DNA of 64,000 nucleotides, taken from positions 372,001 to 436,000 of the forward strand of contig JAJTTP010000015.1 of NCBI GenBank assembly GCA_023313575.1, written 5' to 3'. The notes under the pieces were generated by a model that had not been told where the DNA came from, did not search any database, and was given only the letters and a program-made list of their open reading frames with translations. Below are positions 1 to 11,285 of the stretch, piece by piece. This DNA is from Eutypella sp. D-1. Its lineage: Eukaryota > Ascomycota > Sordariomycetes > Xylariales > Diatrypaceae. The stretch's first letter is position 1. Every line of letters begins with the position of its first letter. The translations under genes were made by a program, and so were the position numbers.

Positions 1-3000
1 ACCCTGAGAGACTGACTATTTTTTTTTATCAGCGCGAGGAGCAGGCCGGTAGATCTATACCCCACGCATGTACGGAGACTTTCTCTCTTTCCTCCTTCCC
101 CTTCAGTTTCTCGTTGTCTCTCTCTTCCCGTTCGCCCTGAGCTGGTTGATCGGCTCGCATGGCTAGATACGCATCAGCTGACAGAGCGGCAGCACCAGCA
201 GGGAGGGCAGAAGGGAGAGCAAAACGCAGCTACCCTAGGCCCGATGCGAGCTGATTCGACCCCAGGTTTCTGTCACCTGCAGGGACGCACGGCAGATGTA
301 TGGTCGCTCGGTGCTCTGTGACAGAATTCCATATCCTGCCTGAATACTCTCCAAACTTGTCTCTCTTTTTCTTCTTGGCCTAACTCTCTCTTTCGACTTT
401 TCGTGTCGTCATATATTATTCGCGCTGGTCCTTGCTACCACTCGTCTGCGAGTATCGGCCGGGCATATGTGCAAATGGGCTGTCACCTGCAGGCCTCTGG
501 CCATATGTACCCCTGTTCATGTTTCTGATGCTGTTGGCTCGCTCTCTATCTCGCTTGCTTGCCTGCTTGCTTGGATCGATCACCTGCGCGTCTGGTATTA
601 TCTGATCCGACAGATGACTGGATGGACATAGATGCGGTAGCGAGGCATGGAGAAATGAGGCCGATGACGCGAGCGATGGCCGTCTTGCTCATATCGCAAA
701 GTGCTCCCTTTTGCTGGGACGTCGATGAGCCCTCCGGGGCCGGTCATGCCCAGGATTTGCCGAGGGCGTACTTTGTTCATGGTGTCCAAGTCCAGAGCTC
801 GCGATAAGTGCGGAAAAGCGGTGGGAATGTAGCACTGCCCTATCTTCTTGGTCGTGAACTGTAGAAGAAGGCTAACCGCACCCCGCGCAGATCGTCACTG
901 GTCACCAGGCTCATCTAAGGCATTTAGTCGTTTCATGAATGAGACATCAATCTTTGGGGCGTCACTCGCATACTTTCCATGTGTTTCATTTATGGCAATG
1001 CTACCGTATTTTTAAGTGTCATGGCGCAATTCTCTTCTAGCATTCTCTCAGTCGGCTTTCCCTACCTAGGCATGTTGTCGTATAATCTTCACCACCTTAT
1101 TCTTTCCGCGACTAGCATGGCATCACACTAAACGAGATGCACTCATCTCTAAAGAAAGTCAGCCTCTTGATCCTTCTTTCCCACTTAAGGGTCGATAAAT
1201 ATGTCACACATGCCTTGGGAACCTCTATTCTGTGACGCTAGGTACTCCTCCTGTCAAGATGTTTATTATGCTAACGGTAACTCTTACTTTCAAGGTGTAG
1301 ATAGACTTGGCCCCGCAGGGTTGGGGGTTTCCGGCCTCTCGTGTATCGAGATGTAAAGAATTAACTACTATGGTCTTATAGAAATTGCGACGTACTAGAC
1401 GGAACCCTGGTGCTGCGTATGACATTTGCTGATTGCTTATGTTGGTACCTCGGCAGGGGTCCAGAAAGGGGTAAGTAAGGCTGTTAGTGGGGGCATAGAG
1501 ATTTCGTCCCTAGGAATACCAGACGTTCACTGGCTGTTTTTCTTTCGAAATCAATTACATTACTAGTAATAGAGATTAAAACCCCATCGTATGAGCGGCC
1601 TTTATATTCGCATGTGTGGCCCTTGGCTTGGTGCTTGGCATAATGTTTAACCTTCGTTGTCCTCACGATAGACAAATCCACATATAGAACCATATCATGC
1701 CCTCGTCCACACCGGGATGCCGCTGCGCCGGGCGAAGCATCGTTGGCATGGCCACCTTGAACATGGTTGGCTCTAAAGTGAATGCCACAGACTTCGCTCT
1801 TCATTAGTCGAAGGGGAAATGGTGGCGTAGTAAGTCAGTGCCCCCTAGAAATCATATCGTGCAGTCGCGTTCGTGAAGGCGTCAGAGTCCAAGTATATGA
1901 CGTTAGTCTAAGCAAGCCAGGAGGCTTTCCGACACGCAGCCGCGGCGGGGAAGCATTCTGCTTCGGCTGACATTACGCGTCAGGAGAGCAGAAGAAGGCT
2001 TAAATGGATATTCTGTCTCATTTTCGGTTACTACGTGCTTCTGGAAAAGAATACGGGAGACTGAGATATAGCGAACGCATCGGAAGCTCATACTCACAGG
2101 CTTGGCACTGAGTTATAATAGAGCTACAACTTGCGGAGATGGCGTCTTCGGCAATGATGAGCGGGCGCTTGATCGTAGCTAGAGGAGTCTGGGCATAATA
2201 AAAGAGGAGTGGAATCGTCTTCAAGACACGGGGGCGCCGGGCGGCCGGGCCAAGCTGACATGGGCCGTTGAGGACCTTGGCCCTGCTTTATATACTTGTT
2301 GGCTTGTTTCTCATCTTCAAGCCAGAGTCCCATTCTCGTCTCTGTTCCTCGGCCGTTCGGCGCTTTTAGCATCATGATCTTAGGTAGATAAAACAACGAC
2401 TTTCAGTTGAATCCTTTAATGCGGCTGTCGTGTAATCGCGTTAGATACCACCGTCCAGCGCCTCATATCATTTACTTATTAGAGTCGAATACATGACATG
2501 TTGGCCCCCCATGCATACCGTTATCCCCACAACTTATCATTTTCCATGTTCGGTCCGACTTCTCGGTCTTGAGGTGAATACCAAGGCAAGGTACTCATTG
2601 CGTACCCGAGAACCCAATTGTTGTCTTAGCACACTCACAAGGTCATGGATAACAAAGAGTGAAAACTCGCTGCGGCTACACATAAAACGTAATTCAGATC
2701 GTTCGTAAATATATAGATAGATACATTCTATCGTATTATAGGTTGGAGCTCTTTAGGCCCGGTGTTATCAAGTACTTCTATCCATACTAGAAAGGTGGGG
2801 CAGGTTGCCCCTATTTACCCCTATTTACAACACTCAGCAATGTAGGCAAACATATTTGCCACGCCCGGAAAATGCCCCCGCGTACATAAGCAAGTAAGAC
2901 ACGCCATGATGTAGGGGACATCATGCGCATTCCCGGAGTTGTCACCTTAGGTCGAGGTAGACTGCTTTCATCGCCAATACAATGATGCCTCCTACACTGG

Positions 3001-3572
3001 CGCCGGAGTGTTCGCAAGGTGCTGTGTGGGTTTAAAGGTTCGTCTATCAATATTGAAGTATTGTGGCCACCCCCGGTGTAATATAGAAACTCTATGCACT
3101 TACAAGCCAATGCCTACCACCTTTAATGTCGACGAGAACTATCGTGACTAGCCGGGAAACCTCAACCAGCGCAGCACACCATTTCGGCTACGTCATACTG
3201 TCTTCATCTAAATTAAGCGTTCATAAACGAAGCCTCCATGGAACCGGCCCACGGATGATATAGCGACTAGCACTCTCTTGTTGGAAATTATTGTTGAGGT
3301 ATTGGTGGGTTATCTGTGAAGAGTTTCCGGTAGTGACAGTGGAAGGCGCGTGTAGTCTTTTAGGGGTTATGGTAGGACTTAGTTTGGTATTTGAGGGCCT
3401 CATTCCTGCTTTCTGTAGCCTTAGCCGTATCTCATGACCTCTCATATATATATATAGCGGGAAAGTGCGTCCGACTCGCAATGGAAATTCCGCGTACTAA
3501 CATTTACAGAACTTGCGGGATCACTTGACGGTCACCTCCAGTCAGATCCATTTATATATACGTCTCTACGCA

Positions 3573-3676
3573 GGCAAATAGGCAAATAGGCAAATAGGCA
3601 AATATGCAAGCAGGCAAGCAGGAAAGCAGGAAAGCAGGCAAGCAGGCAAGCAGGAAGGCAGACAAGCAGGAAGGCA
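3573..3676. repeat. 8-bp minisatellite, 13 degenerate units
   Basis: Thirteen consecutive 8-bp units. The first four are GGCAAATA; the next nine drift through TGCAAGCA, GGCAAGCA, GGAAAGCA, GGAAGGCA and GACAAGCA. The change from the AAATA to the AAGCA form is abrupt, which suggests two expansion episodes. Confidence 0.9.
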
Positions 3677-3757
3677 GTTGAGGATATAAACTGCGACCAC
3701 GACCCTTACTACCGATATTTCCAATCCCACTTCCACTTTTCCCCTCCTATTATCACT

Positions 3758-3877
3758 CCTATTATCACTTCTACTGTAGCTACTACCATCATTCATATTA
3801 TCACTCACATGATCACTCCTATTATAACTTCTACTATCACTACTACTATCATTCATATTATCACTCGTATGATCACT
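3758..3877. repeat. 60-bp tandem duplication inside an ATYATCACT-rich tract
   Basis: Two adjacent units of about 60 bp. When read on the minus strand they give two closely similar 20-residue blocks rich in Ser, Asp, Asn and Arg. The units lie inside a longer tract (about 3746-4000) built of variants of TATTATCACTCATAT. The similarity is at DNA level; I do not take the minus-strand frame as a gene. Confidence 0.7.
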
Positions 3878-4259
3878 CATATTATCACCTATATATTATC
3901 ATCCATAGTATCATCCATATTGTCACCTACATATTATCACTTATATAGATTATCATCCATATCATCAATCATGCTATCACTCCTATTATCGGTCCTACCA
4001 TCGCTTCTATTGTCACTTCTATTTATACCCTTACTTCCTTCCTTAACTGTATCACCTCAACCTTGTTACTTCTACTTCTACTTCCCCAATAATGATCATC
4101 GATATCATCGACCAGGAATACGATAGCATTCATCACTCCAACTGACATCGGCAGAAAGCAACACCGACAAGGTAACGAAGCCTCATAACAAATAGCACCA
4201 TATGTAATCACTCACTTACACCTGAATAGTTCCCTGCTATCAACCCTCGACAACATCCC

Positions 4260-5630
4260 ATGGGATCAGAACTACCCCGAGGGGAACCGAGAATGGCATC
4301 CAAGAGCCCACTGCTCAGGCTAAGCCTAGAACTTCGCCTGATGATCTACGAGTATGCAGTGCAGTTACACTGGGATCTTACACCCAGTCAACTAGGGACC
4401 AGGTCGAACAAGTTCACACATTACCAGATCAACTACTACGCCAAGGAGGGGCGGTACTATACGACGCCTATGGAGAGGACCTTAACCAACACACAACTCC
4501 TTCGCACCTGTAAACAGATTCACGAGGACCTCACAGCTTACCCCGTCTTCTACCGCATCAACCGATTTGTTTTCTCGAGACCCTCCTGCTTACACCGCTT
4601 CCTCGCTGCGCTCACTTCGAAACGGCGGCGCAATATTCGCCACATCCTTTTGCTCGACGACCGCTTGGCGCCGTTTACCCCTGCATGGGAGAAAATGGGC
4701 GTAGGAAGTCACATGTATGACTCCACCACCCACGGTCCCATCCTCACCCTTCTTCGTGATTGTCGAGAGCTGCGCGAGATCAAGTTCGTCATCCGTGTGT
4801 ACTACTGGTCTGCTATGATCTACGGTGTTCTGAACCTCGTTGAGGGGCGTTCGGCAGAGACTATTCCCTCAGAGGCACGTTCCTTATGGCACCTCCCTGG
4901 GTTTGACATGGGGCTGGAATTCGAGGATTTCTCCATGCATCTTAACAGTGGTGCGATGATCCTTCCCGAGCGATTCAAGCACCGCGAACGTTACCTAGGC
5001 TACTTCCGAAAAGTGAGGCTTGCGTTCTTAGATCACCAAGCCCAATGCAGGCGTCTCAGAGAACAGAGCCAACCTTCGCATCCGACCGACGAAGAAGTCT
5101 TCGATGCATGCGAGGCTGCAGGTCTCGATTTCCCCGGAGAATTCCGCATTACGCAAAAGCGTTCCTCCGGATTTCGCGACATGGTTTCTCGCCGGACCCG
5201 TAAACGAATCAGAGATGAAAGCAACGCTGACGAACGGGGCACATTAATGGAGGAAGACCCCAAGTACGACTCGGAAGGCGTCTTAATGTGGGAACACTAC
5301 TTCATTGACGGCATACGGCGGAATGGGGAGGTCATTGAGTGCCTGGTCGCTCGCAGAAACAGCAACGGTCTTAAGCCGTCCTGGGAAGAACTTCACCGCT
5401 TCGCCAGGGGTGACCACTTGGACCACATCATGGTTTTCTACGACAGACTGTACCGGAATAGGCACTATCGATCGACCACTGCGCAGCTGATAGCGCGGCA
5501 GGAGGTTCTAGAGCCCGGAGAAGTCGGCCGAGAGTTGCTCCCCTTGATACTTGACCCACAACCTCGTGAACGTCTCAGCCGGTGGCGAAAGACTTGCAAG
5601 TTAGGTTTGCGAGATGTGCCCGAACGTTGA
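4260..5630 (+). CDS. 2EXR/F-box-like fungal protein, 456 aa
   Basis: Single-exon gene of unknown specific function. The N-terminus (about residues 16-32) has the LxLELRLMIYEYAV signature found at the start of the 2EXR/DUF7730/F-box-like proteins that are abundant in filamentous ascomycetes. A second element, LLRTCKQIHED (about residues 80-91), followed by a YxxNRFVFSRP segment and an R-rich RRRNIRHILLLDD stretch (about residues 120-135), matches the usual order in that family. The C-terminal half is charged and has no motif I recognise. ATG 4260 is the first in-frame start; the Met at residue 12 (4293) lies directly before the conserved block and is an alternative. Proteins of this class are presumed to mediate protein-protein contacts, some as F-box adaptors, but no substrate can be inferred. 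Family call fairly sure; function unknown. Confidence 0.8.
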   Translation: MGSELPRGEPRMASKSPLLRLSLELRLMIYEYAVQLHWDLTPSQLGTRSNKFTHYQINYYAKEGRYYTTPMERTLTNTQLLRTCKQIHEDLTAYPVFYRINRFVFSRPSCLHRFLAALTSKRRRNIRHILLLDDRLAPFTPAWEKMGVGSHMYDSTTHGPILTLLRDCRELREIKFVIRVYYWSAMIYGVLNLVEGRSAETIPSEARSLWHLPGFDMGLEFEDFSMHLNSGAMILPERFKHRERYLGYFRKVRLAFLDHQAQCRRLREQSQPSHPTDEEVFDACEAAGLDFPGEFRITQKRSSGFRDMVSRRTRKRIRDESNADERGTLMEEDPKYDSEGVLMWEHYFIDGIRRNGEVIECLVARRNSNGLKPSWEELHRFARGDHLDHIMVFYDRLYRNRHYRSTTAQLIARQEVLEPGEVGRELLPLILDPQPRERLSRWRKTCKLGLRDVPER

Positions 5631-6235
5631 ATATCGAGAAAGGGAAAGAAAGGGAGACCCTGAAAGGCTTCGGTGGAGAGAAGACGGGAGATATCAATAT
5701 CAACACATCCCATTTGTGTGGCCTCGAGCGAGGATATGACGCCAAGCTATATATGAATTTTGGCCCGAATACACGAATGTTGCTTTGGCTTGGATTAACA
5801 CTTGCAGTGCCAATTTGACAACAAAGCTAAGAATTGGACTTCGCGCTACAGATTGATGCAACTCAGGCAGGATAGGGGATCTGACGCGGATGGAGAGCTA
5901 TTGCAGAGGAAATCATTGCGCTTGGATTTAGTTAGCTACTTCTCAGCTCGTGGCTCTCGGACCTTAGAACCAGACCAGAGCTCGGCCAACAGATAACGAA
6001 TGCATTTTGCGTCGATCACCCAGATTTTCTTTTCTTTTTAAAAAGGGCATTTAAGCATATGTATCATGATGAACGTGGCATGCCAAGTGAATAATAATCG
6101 CGGGCATTTTATATTTATCGTAATCGTCCACGGGCTTCCAACCCCCCAATCTACATGGTGTGCCCGCACGAACACTAGTAGTAGTACTATTTCGTTCAAG
6201 TTCTAACACAATCCCGCCGCCGCGGCAGCAACGGC
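5631..6235. other. Convergent 3' intergenic region
   Basis: This is the spacer between the convergent 2EXR-like gene and ARPC2. I see only short frames and presumably 3' UTR sequence from both genes. No RNA gene or repeat was recognised. Confidence 0.6.
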
Positions 6236-7715
6236 TTAAGAACCCTGGACCTTGAACGACCGGCCGCTCGCCGTCTTCTTCTCCTTCTCCTCGTTCTCCG
6301 GCCTTGCCCGCCGAAGAACTGTGTGATAGCATGGGCGTTAGTAAAGGGCCCAGGGAACACCCGGAAGGGAAGTGGGGTTGGGAAGCGTCTGTGCTCACCT
6401 TGCAGGAAGTCGGCCGTTCTCCTTCGCATGCGGGAGTGAATGTATGCCTGGGGTTTAGATGTTAGTTTCCCGGCTGATGTAAGTGGGGGGGCACAGGAAG
6501 AGTCGGAGGGGCGTTCGAACCTTGGATGCTTTGATGTGGTAGTGGAAATAGTCCCGGAAGGTCTGGATGTGCGAGATGACGTCGGTCATCCTCTGCGGCG
6601 TGAGGTGTCGCGGGAACAGGACTACAAAAAGAAAAAAGAAAAGTAACGGTCACGAGTCAGTCGGATCCATCAAGATCCCAATCCCTCCCTGGACACGGGG
6701 AAGGGCAGGGATAAGGGGCAAAGGGGACGGATGAACGTACCGAAGGTGACGTAGCCGATCTCACCGCCCTCGGTGGCGCGGACGCCGGGGACGCCCTGGA
6801 GCTCGAGGGGAGGATCGTTGCGGAAGAGGACCTGGGGGGCATTCTGGATGGCGCGGCGGCGGGCGTCGACGAACTCCTGGATGAAGACCTTGCCGAAGAC
6901 GCGGTCGGTCTCCTCGCGGAAGACGGTGCTGAAGATGACGGTGACGCGGTCGTGGCTCGCCTTGACGTAGATGGCCTCCTCGTCGCGGTAGTGCACGGAC
7001 ATGACCTCGCCGCCCTCCCGCACCCCCTGTGGCGCCTCCTCCGACGTGTACTTCGACGCCGCCTCCTTCAGCTTGTAGTACTCCTGGTACGCGTTCTCGA
7101 ACGGCGCCGCCATCGCGTTGCGCTTCAGCAGCGAGATCTTCCGCACCAGCTCATCGCGCTCCTCTGTGCATTGCGTCTAAGACGTTAACTATCCATCCAT
7201 GTTCCACTCGCCGGGATTGCGTTCGTTGTTGGGGGCATGCATGCATATAGGAAAGGGGAAGATATAGATCTATATATATATATATAGATAGATATATGTA
7301 TGTATGTACCTTTCTCGGCGGGTAGGTTCTCCAGGTCGACTAGGATGGAGAAGTCGTAGCCGTCCTCGGGCGGGACGACGTACTGGGCATACTCGCGCTG
7401 TAGGACTTGTTCGGCGCCATAGCGGACGAGGTCCTGGTAACAGCGGATCTGGATGGAAACGAGGATCTTGGTCTTGGTTTCGGGGGTGGATATGTGGAAG
7501 GTTACGCCATCGAAATCGGATACGGTCTGATCGATCGAGGCCGGGGGAGCTCTGTAATTTAGATGGGAAAGAGATCGAGTGATGTTAGCTATTGCCTACC
7601 TCCTAGGTTGGATGGCTGTGAGGTGAATCAGGGGGGGTTAGAGAAGAACTTACCCCGAGAACCTCTCGGTGAGGACGGATTGTAATAGGACGTTTTGGTA
7701 ATCTAGGAGAAGCAT
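6236..7715 (-). CDS. ARPC2: Arp2/3 complex subunit 2 (p34-Arc / Arc35)
   Basis: Core subunit of the Arp2/3 complex, which nucleates branched actin at cortical patches and endocytic sites; with ARPC4 it forms the scaffold that contacts the mother filament (family knowledge). Six exons on the minus strand: 7715-7654, 7551-7310, 7163-6741, 6621-6521, 6447-6399, 6318-6236, giving 319 aa, the usual size for the family. Diagnostic stretches are the N-terminal MLLLDYQNVLLQSVLTERF, the central TVIFSTVFREETDRVFGKVF, and the C-terminal TFRDYFHYHIKASKAYIHSR helix, which is put together from exons 4 and 5. All introns have GT/AG ends and every junction restores the frame. Intron 2 (7309-7164) carries a TA microsatellite. 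The gene is divergent from UTP12 with 528 bp between start codons. Very confident in identity; exon ends are inferred from homology and splice signals. Confidence 0.95.
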
Positions 7716-8243
7716 GTTGGCTCTAATCCGAGTGCTCCTGCAGCCAGCCCCCTAATGTGAAGTTATCGTGTATGTGTGGTGATGTTCAAAGTAAGTAGAA
7801 AGAGTAGGCAGCTTTTATTAGAGGCGGCGGCGGGCGGGAGCGTGGAAGTGATGTAGCCGTTAAGTCGTGTTAGGTGCATATTCATACGTAGTAGATATCG
7901 AGGAGGCATACATAGCCGCATAGCATACCGTACCTAACCTGGCGGGTCGTCACTCACTACGTATATCACAGCCCCACCACCACCCTCCAGCTTGAACCTT
8001 TGGAAGGTACCTACCTGCCTCCGCCTCCACTGCAACTTTGGTACATTAGGTACATAGATACATGTACTCGGGTACCGAAGATACCTAGGTACTTACATAC
8101 ATCTTATCAACCTTCTTATCAGGAGTCCCTTTACAAAAAAGTTCCAAAAGTTCCCTCCAGAAGCGCGCGCAGCAAGTTACAAGTCGAGTTTGCTGCGTTA
8201 ACGCTTTCACACCCCAAAATCCTGTCGCAACAACGTTGCAAAC
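7716..8243. promoter_or_regulatory. Shared divergent promoter region ARPC2 / UTP12
   Basis: The 528 bp between two outward-facing start codons must hold both 5' ends. It contains an exact TACCTAGGTA palindrome at 8092-8101 and several looser GGTAC/TAGGTA units. A short upstream ATG frame (8062-8088, 8 codons) lies before UTP12 and may or may not be transcribed. No clear TATA box is visible. Confidence 0.5.
8092..8101. repeat. TACCTAGGTA palindrome, copy 1
   Basis: Exact 10-bp perfect palindrome 142 bp upstream of the UTP12 start codon, one of six exact copies in the window. Confidence 0.8.
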
Positions 8244-11200
8244 ATGGTGAAGTCTTATTTGTAAGTTATCGCATAAGTAGGACATCCTGCGATTGACATT
8301 TGGCTAATTAATTAATTATTTTTATTTCTTCATCTACCTAGGAAGTTCGAGCACTCCAAGTCCTTCGGCCTCGTTACGTCCGGTACCTCTAACATCGTCT
8401 GGACCTCCAAAGACAAATCGAGCAGCACCAGTGCCGGCCAGGCTGTCGTCGCCGCGAACGAGGAGGTTTTATACTGGGATATTAAGAAGGGCGAGCTGTT
8501 AAGTCGGTGGAGGGATGAGAACTGTCTGTCTCAAGTAACTGCCATTGCCCAGAGCAAATCCGATCCCGATGTCTTCGCTGTCGGCTATGAGGATGGCAGT
8601 ATTCGCTTGTGGGATAGCAAGATCGCCACCACTATCGTAACCTTTAATGGCCACCGCTCTGCTATTACGAACCTCGCTTTCGACCGATCCGGCGTCCGGC
8701 TTGCCAGTGGTTCTAAAGATACCGATATTATCGTCTGGGATCTAATCGCTGAGGTCGGTCAGTACAAGCTTCGAGGGCATAAGGACCAGATCACCGGTCT
8801 TCAGTTCGTGGAGCCCCAGGAGGAGGTCGTAGAAGAAGATGGAGGACAGGCAATGGTTCTGGATGGGGCGGAAAACCCGTCCGAGGGGTTCCTACTTACA
8901 ACCAGCAAAGACTCCTTGATTAAGCTATGGGATCTAGGAATAAGGCATTGCACCGAAACACACATCGCCCAGACGAATGGCGAATGCTGGGCGCTAGGAC
9001 TCTCTCCCGATTACAGCGGTTGCATTACGGCAGGAAACTCAGGCGAACTGAAAGTATGGGCCTTAGATACCACAGGGCTGGCATCGTCACAGAAGACAGT
9101 CGATGCGCCGCCGAACACACAATATTTACGCGACCGGGGCACGTTAATGCGCCAGGGGAAAGACAAGGCGACCGAGATCACCTTCCACCCCCGAAGAGAT
9201 TATTTCTCCGTCCACGGTTCCGAGAAGGCCGTCGAGATATGGAGGATACGCAGCGAATCCGAGATCAAGAAGAGCCTAGCGAGGAAAAAGCGGCGGCGGA
9301 GAGAAAAGCTGGCGCAGAAGAAAGGAGAGCAGACGAACGGTGAAGCAGAGGCGGAAGAGGAGGAGGATCAAGACGAAGGTGTCGGTCGCGCCGAGGTGGC
9401 CGACGTCTTCGCGCAACATATTATTGTGCGTACGAGCGGAAAGGTCCGGTCGGTCGACTGGGCAGTCAACCGCGGCAGCAGCAAGACCCTCCAGCTGCTC
9501 GTAGCCACCACCAACAACCAATTGGAAATATACAACATACCCCAGAAGGAGAAGAGCAGCAAGTCGAAATCGGACGAGGCCCCGGATTACACACGAGCTC
9601 TCGCAGTCGAGCTCCCGGGCCACCGGGCTGACATCCGGTCCGTCGCCCTGAGCTCCGATGACAGGATGCTGGCTTCCGCCTCCAACGGCAGCCTCAAGAT
9701 CTGGAACGTGCGGACGCAGACGTGCATCCGGACTTTCGAATGCGGGTACGCCCTGTGCTGCGCGTTCCTGCCCGGCGACAAGGTCGTCGTCGTGGGCACG
9801 AAGAGCGGCGAGCTCGAGCTGTTCGACGTGGCGTCAGCGGTGCTGCTCGACAGCGTCGCGGCGCACGAGGGCGCGGTGTGGTCGTTGCAGGTGCACCCGG
9901 ACGGGCGGTCGATGGTATCCGGGAGCGCGGACAAGTCGGCGAAGTTCTGGAACTTCAAGATCGTGCAGGAGGAGGTGCTGGGGACAACGCGGACGACGCC
10001 GCGGCTGCGGCTCGCGCAGGCGCGGAAGCTCGAGGTGTCGGACGACGTCCTGAGCCTCCGCTTCTCCCCCGACGCCCGGTACCTCGCGGTGGCGCTGCTG
10101 GACAACACGGTCAAGGTGTTCTTCGCGGACTCGCTGAAGCTGTACCTCAACCTGTACGGGCACAAGCTGCCCGTGCTGAGCATGGACATCTCGTACGACA
10201 GCAAGCTGATCGTGACGTGCTCGGCGGACAAGAACGTGCGGATCTGGGGGCTCGACTTCGGCGACTGCCACAAGGCGCTGTTCGCGCACCAGGACAGCGT
10301 GCTGCAGGTGGCGTTCGTGCCGAGCAACCGGGACGGCGGGGGCCACCACTTCTTCAGCGCGAGCAAGGACCGCACCGTCAAGTACTGGGACGGCGACAAG
10401 TTCGAGCAGATCCAGCGCCTGGCGGGCCACCACGGCGAGGTCTGGGCCCTCGCCGTCGGCCGCCGCGACGGCCGCCTCCTCGTCACCGCCAGCCACGACA
10501 AGAGTATCCGCCTCTGGCGCGAGACCGACGAGCAGATCTTCCTCGAGGAGGAGCGCGAGCGCGAGCTCGAGGACCTCTACGAGAGCACGCTCACCGCGTC
10601 GCTCGAACAGCACGACGACGACGGTGACGACGACAACGACCCCGACGGAAACGGCGCCGGCGCCGAGGTCGCCGCTGCGGGTAAACAGACCACCGAGACG
10701 CTCATGGCGGGCGAGCGGATCCAGGAGGCGCTGGAACTAGGCCTCGAAGACCTGCACGTAGTGCAAGAATGGGAAGCTTCGCGGGCGCGGAACCCCGGGG
10801 CGGCACTCGCGCCACCACAGCGAAACCCAGTCTTCGCAGCGCTGGGGGGCATAAGCGCCGAGGAGCACGTGCTCTCCGTGCTGCGGCGGGTACGCGCATC
10901 AGCGCTGCGGGACGCACTGTTAACGCTCCCGTTCGCGACAGTGCCGGCGCTCTTCACGTTCCTGCGCCTGTTCGCGGAGCGGCGGCTCGACGTGCCGCTG
11001 ACGTGTCGCGTGCTATTCCTCGCGCTGCGCGCGCACCACCGACAGCTCGTCGCCGCGCGGGGGCCGCTGCGCGCTGATCTCGAGCGGCTCCGTCGCGGCC
11101 TCCGCGCTGCTTTGACCGAGCATAAGCACCGCCTTGGCTTCAACCTCGCTGCCCTCCGCGTCGTCGATCGCCAGATCCTCGACGCTGCTGTTAAGGACTA

Positions 11201-11285
11201 TGTTGATGATACCTGGGATGACGATGCAGGCGACGGCGGGGACCAGCAGAAGAAGAAGAAGCGCGCTTTCGCGCATGTTTCTTGA
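8244..11285 (+). CDS. UTP12: U3 snoRNP / SSU processome WD40 protein Utp12 (Dip2, WDR3)
   Basis: WD40 scaffold of the UTP-B module of the small-subunit processome, acting in nucleolar 18S rRNA maturation (family knowledge). Two exons: 8244-8260, encoding only MVKSY plus two bases, and 8342-11285. The 81-bp intron has a GCTAAT-like branch point and the total is 986 aa (yeast Dip2 is 943). WD-type repeats run through two propellers, with GH and WD signatures such as GSKDTDIIVWD, SASNGSLKIWN, GSADKSAKFWN and SASKDRTVKYWD. A basic/acidic low-complexity linker lies near residues 320-353. An Asp-rich stretch (about 763-776) precedes the C-terminal Utp12 domain (about 826-959), which dimerises with other UTP-B subunits. 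The first exon matches the conserved MVKSYxKFE start of the family, which settles the start codon. GC content rises sharply from about 9650 onward. Identity very confident. Confidence 0.95.

Larger units (their letters stand above)
1..4259. other. Gene-free left flank
   Basis: No reading frame here is longer than about 106 codons, none shows a recognisable domain, and I could not join any of them through convincing splice sites. The composition is mixed, with pyrimidine-rich stretches near the left edge and two minisatellite tracts at the right end (listed separately). It could be 5' flank of the gene at 4260 plus decayed repeat DNA. I cannot exclude a non-coding RNA. Confidence 0.6.

Noticed and set aside
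3566..3880. 104-codon Ser/Asp/Asn-rich frame on the minus strand
   Set aside because: It is produced by the periodicity of two minisatellites. There is no non-repeat coding sequence or splice partner.
9587..10627. Long frames of 259-304 codons on both strands inside UTP12
   Set aside because: They overlap the unambiguous WD40/Utp12 frame in a very GC-rich stretch where stop codons are rare, and they have skewed Arg/Ala/Ser composition with no domain.
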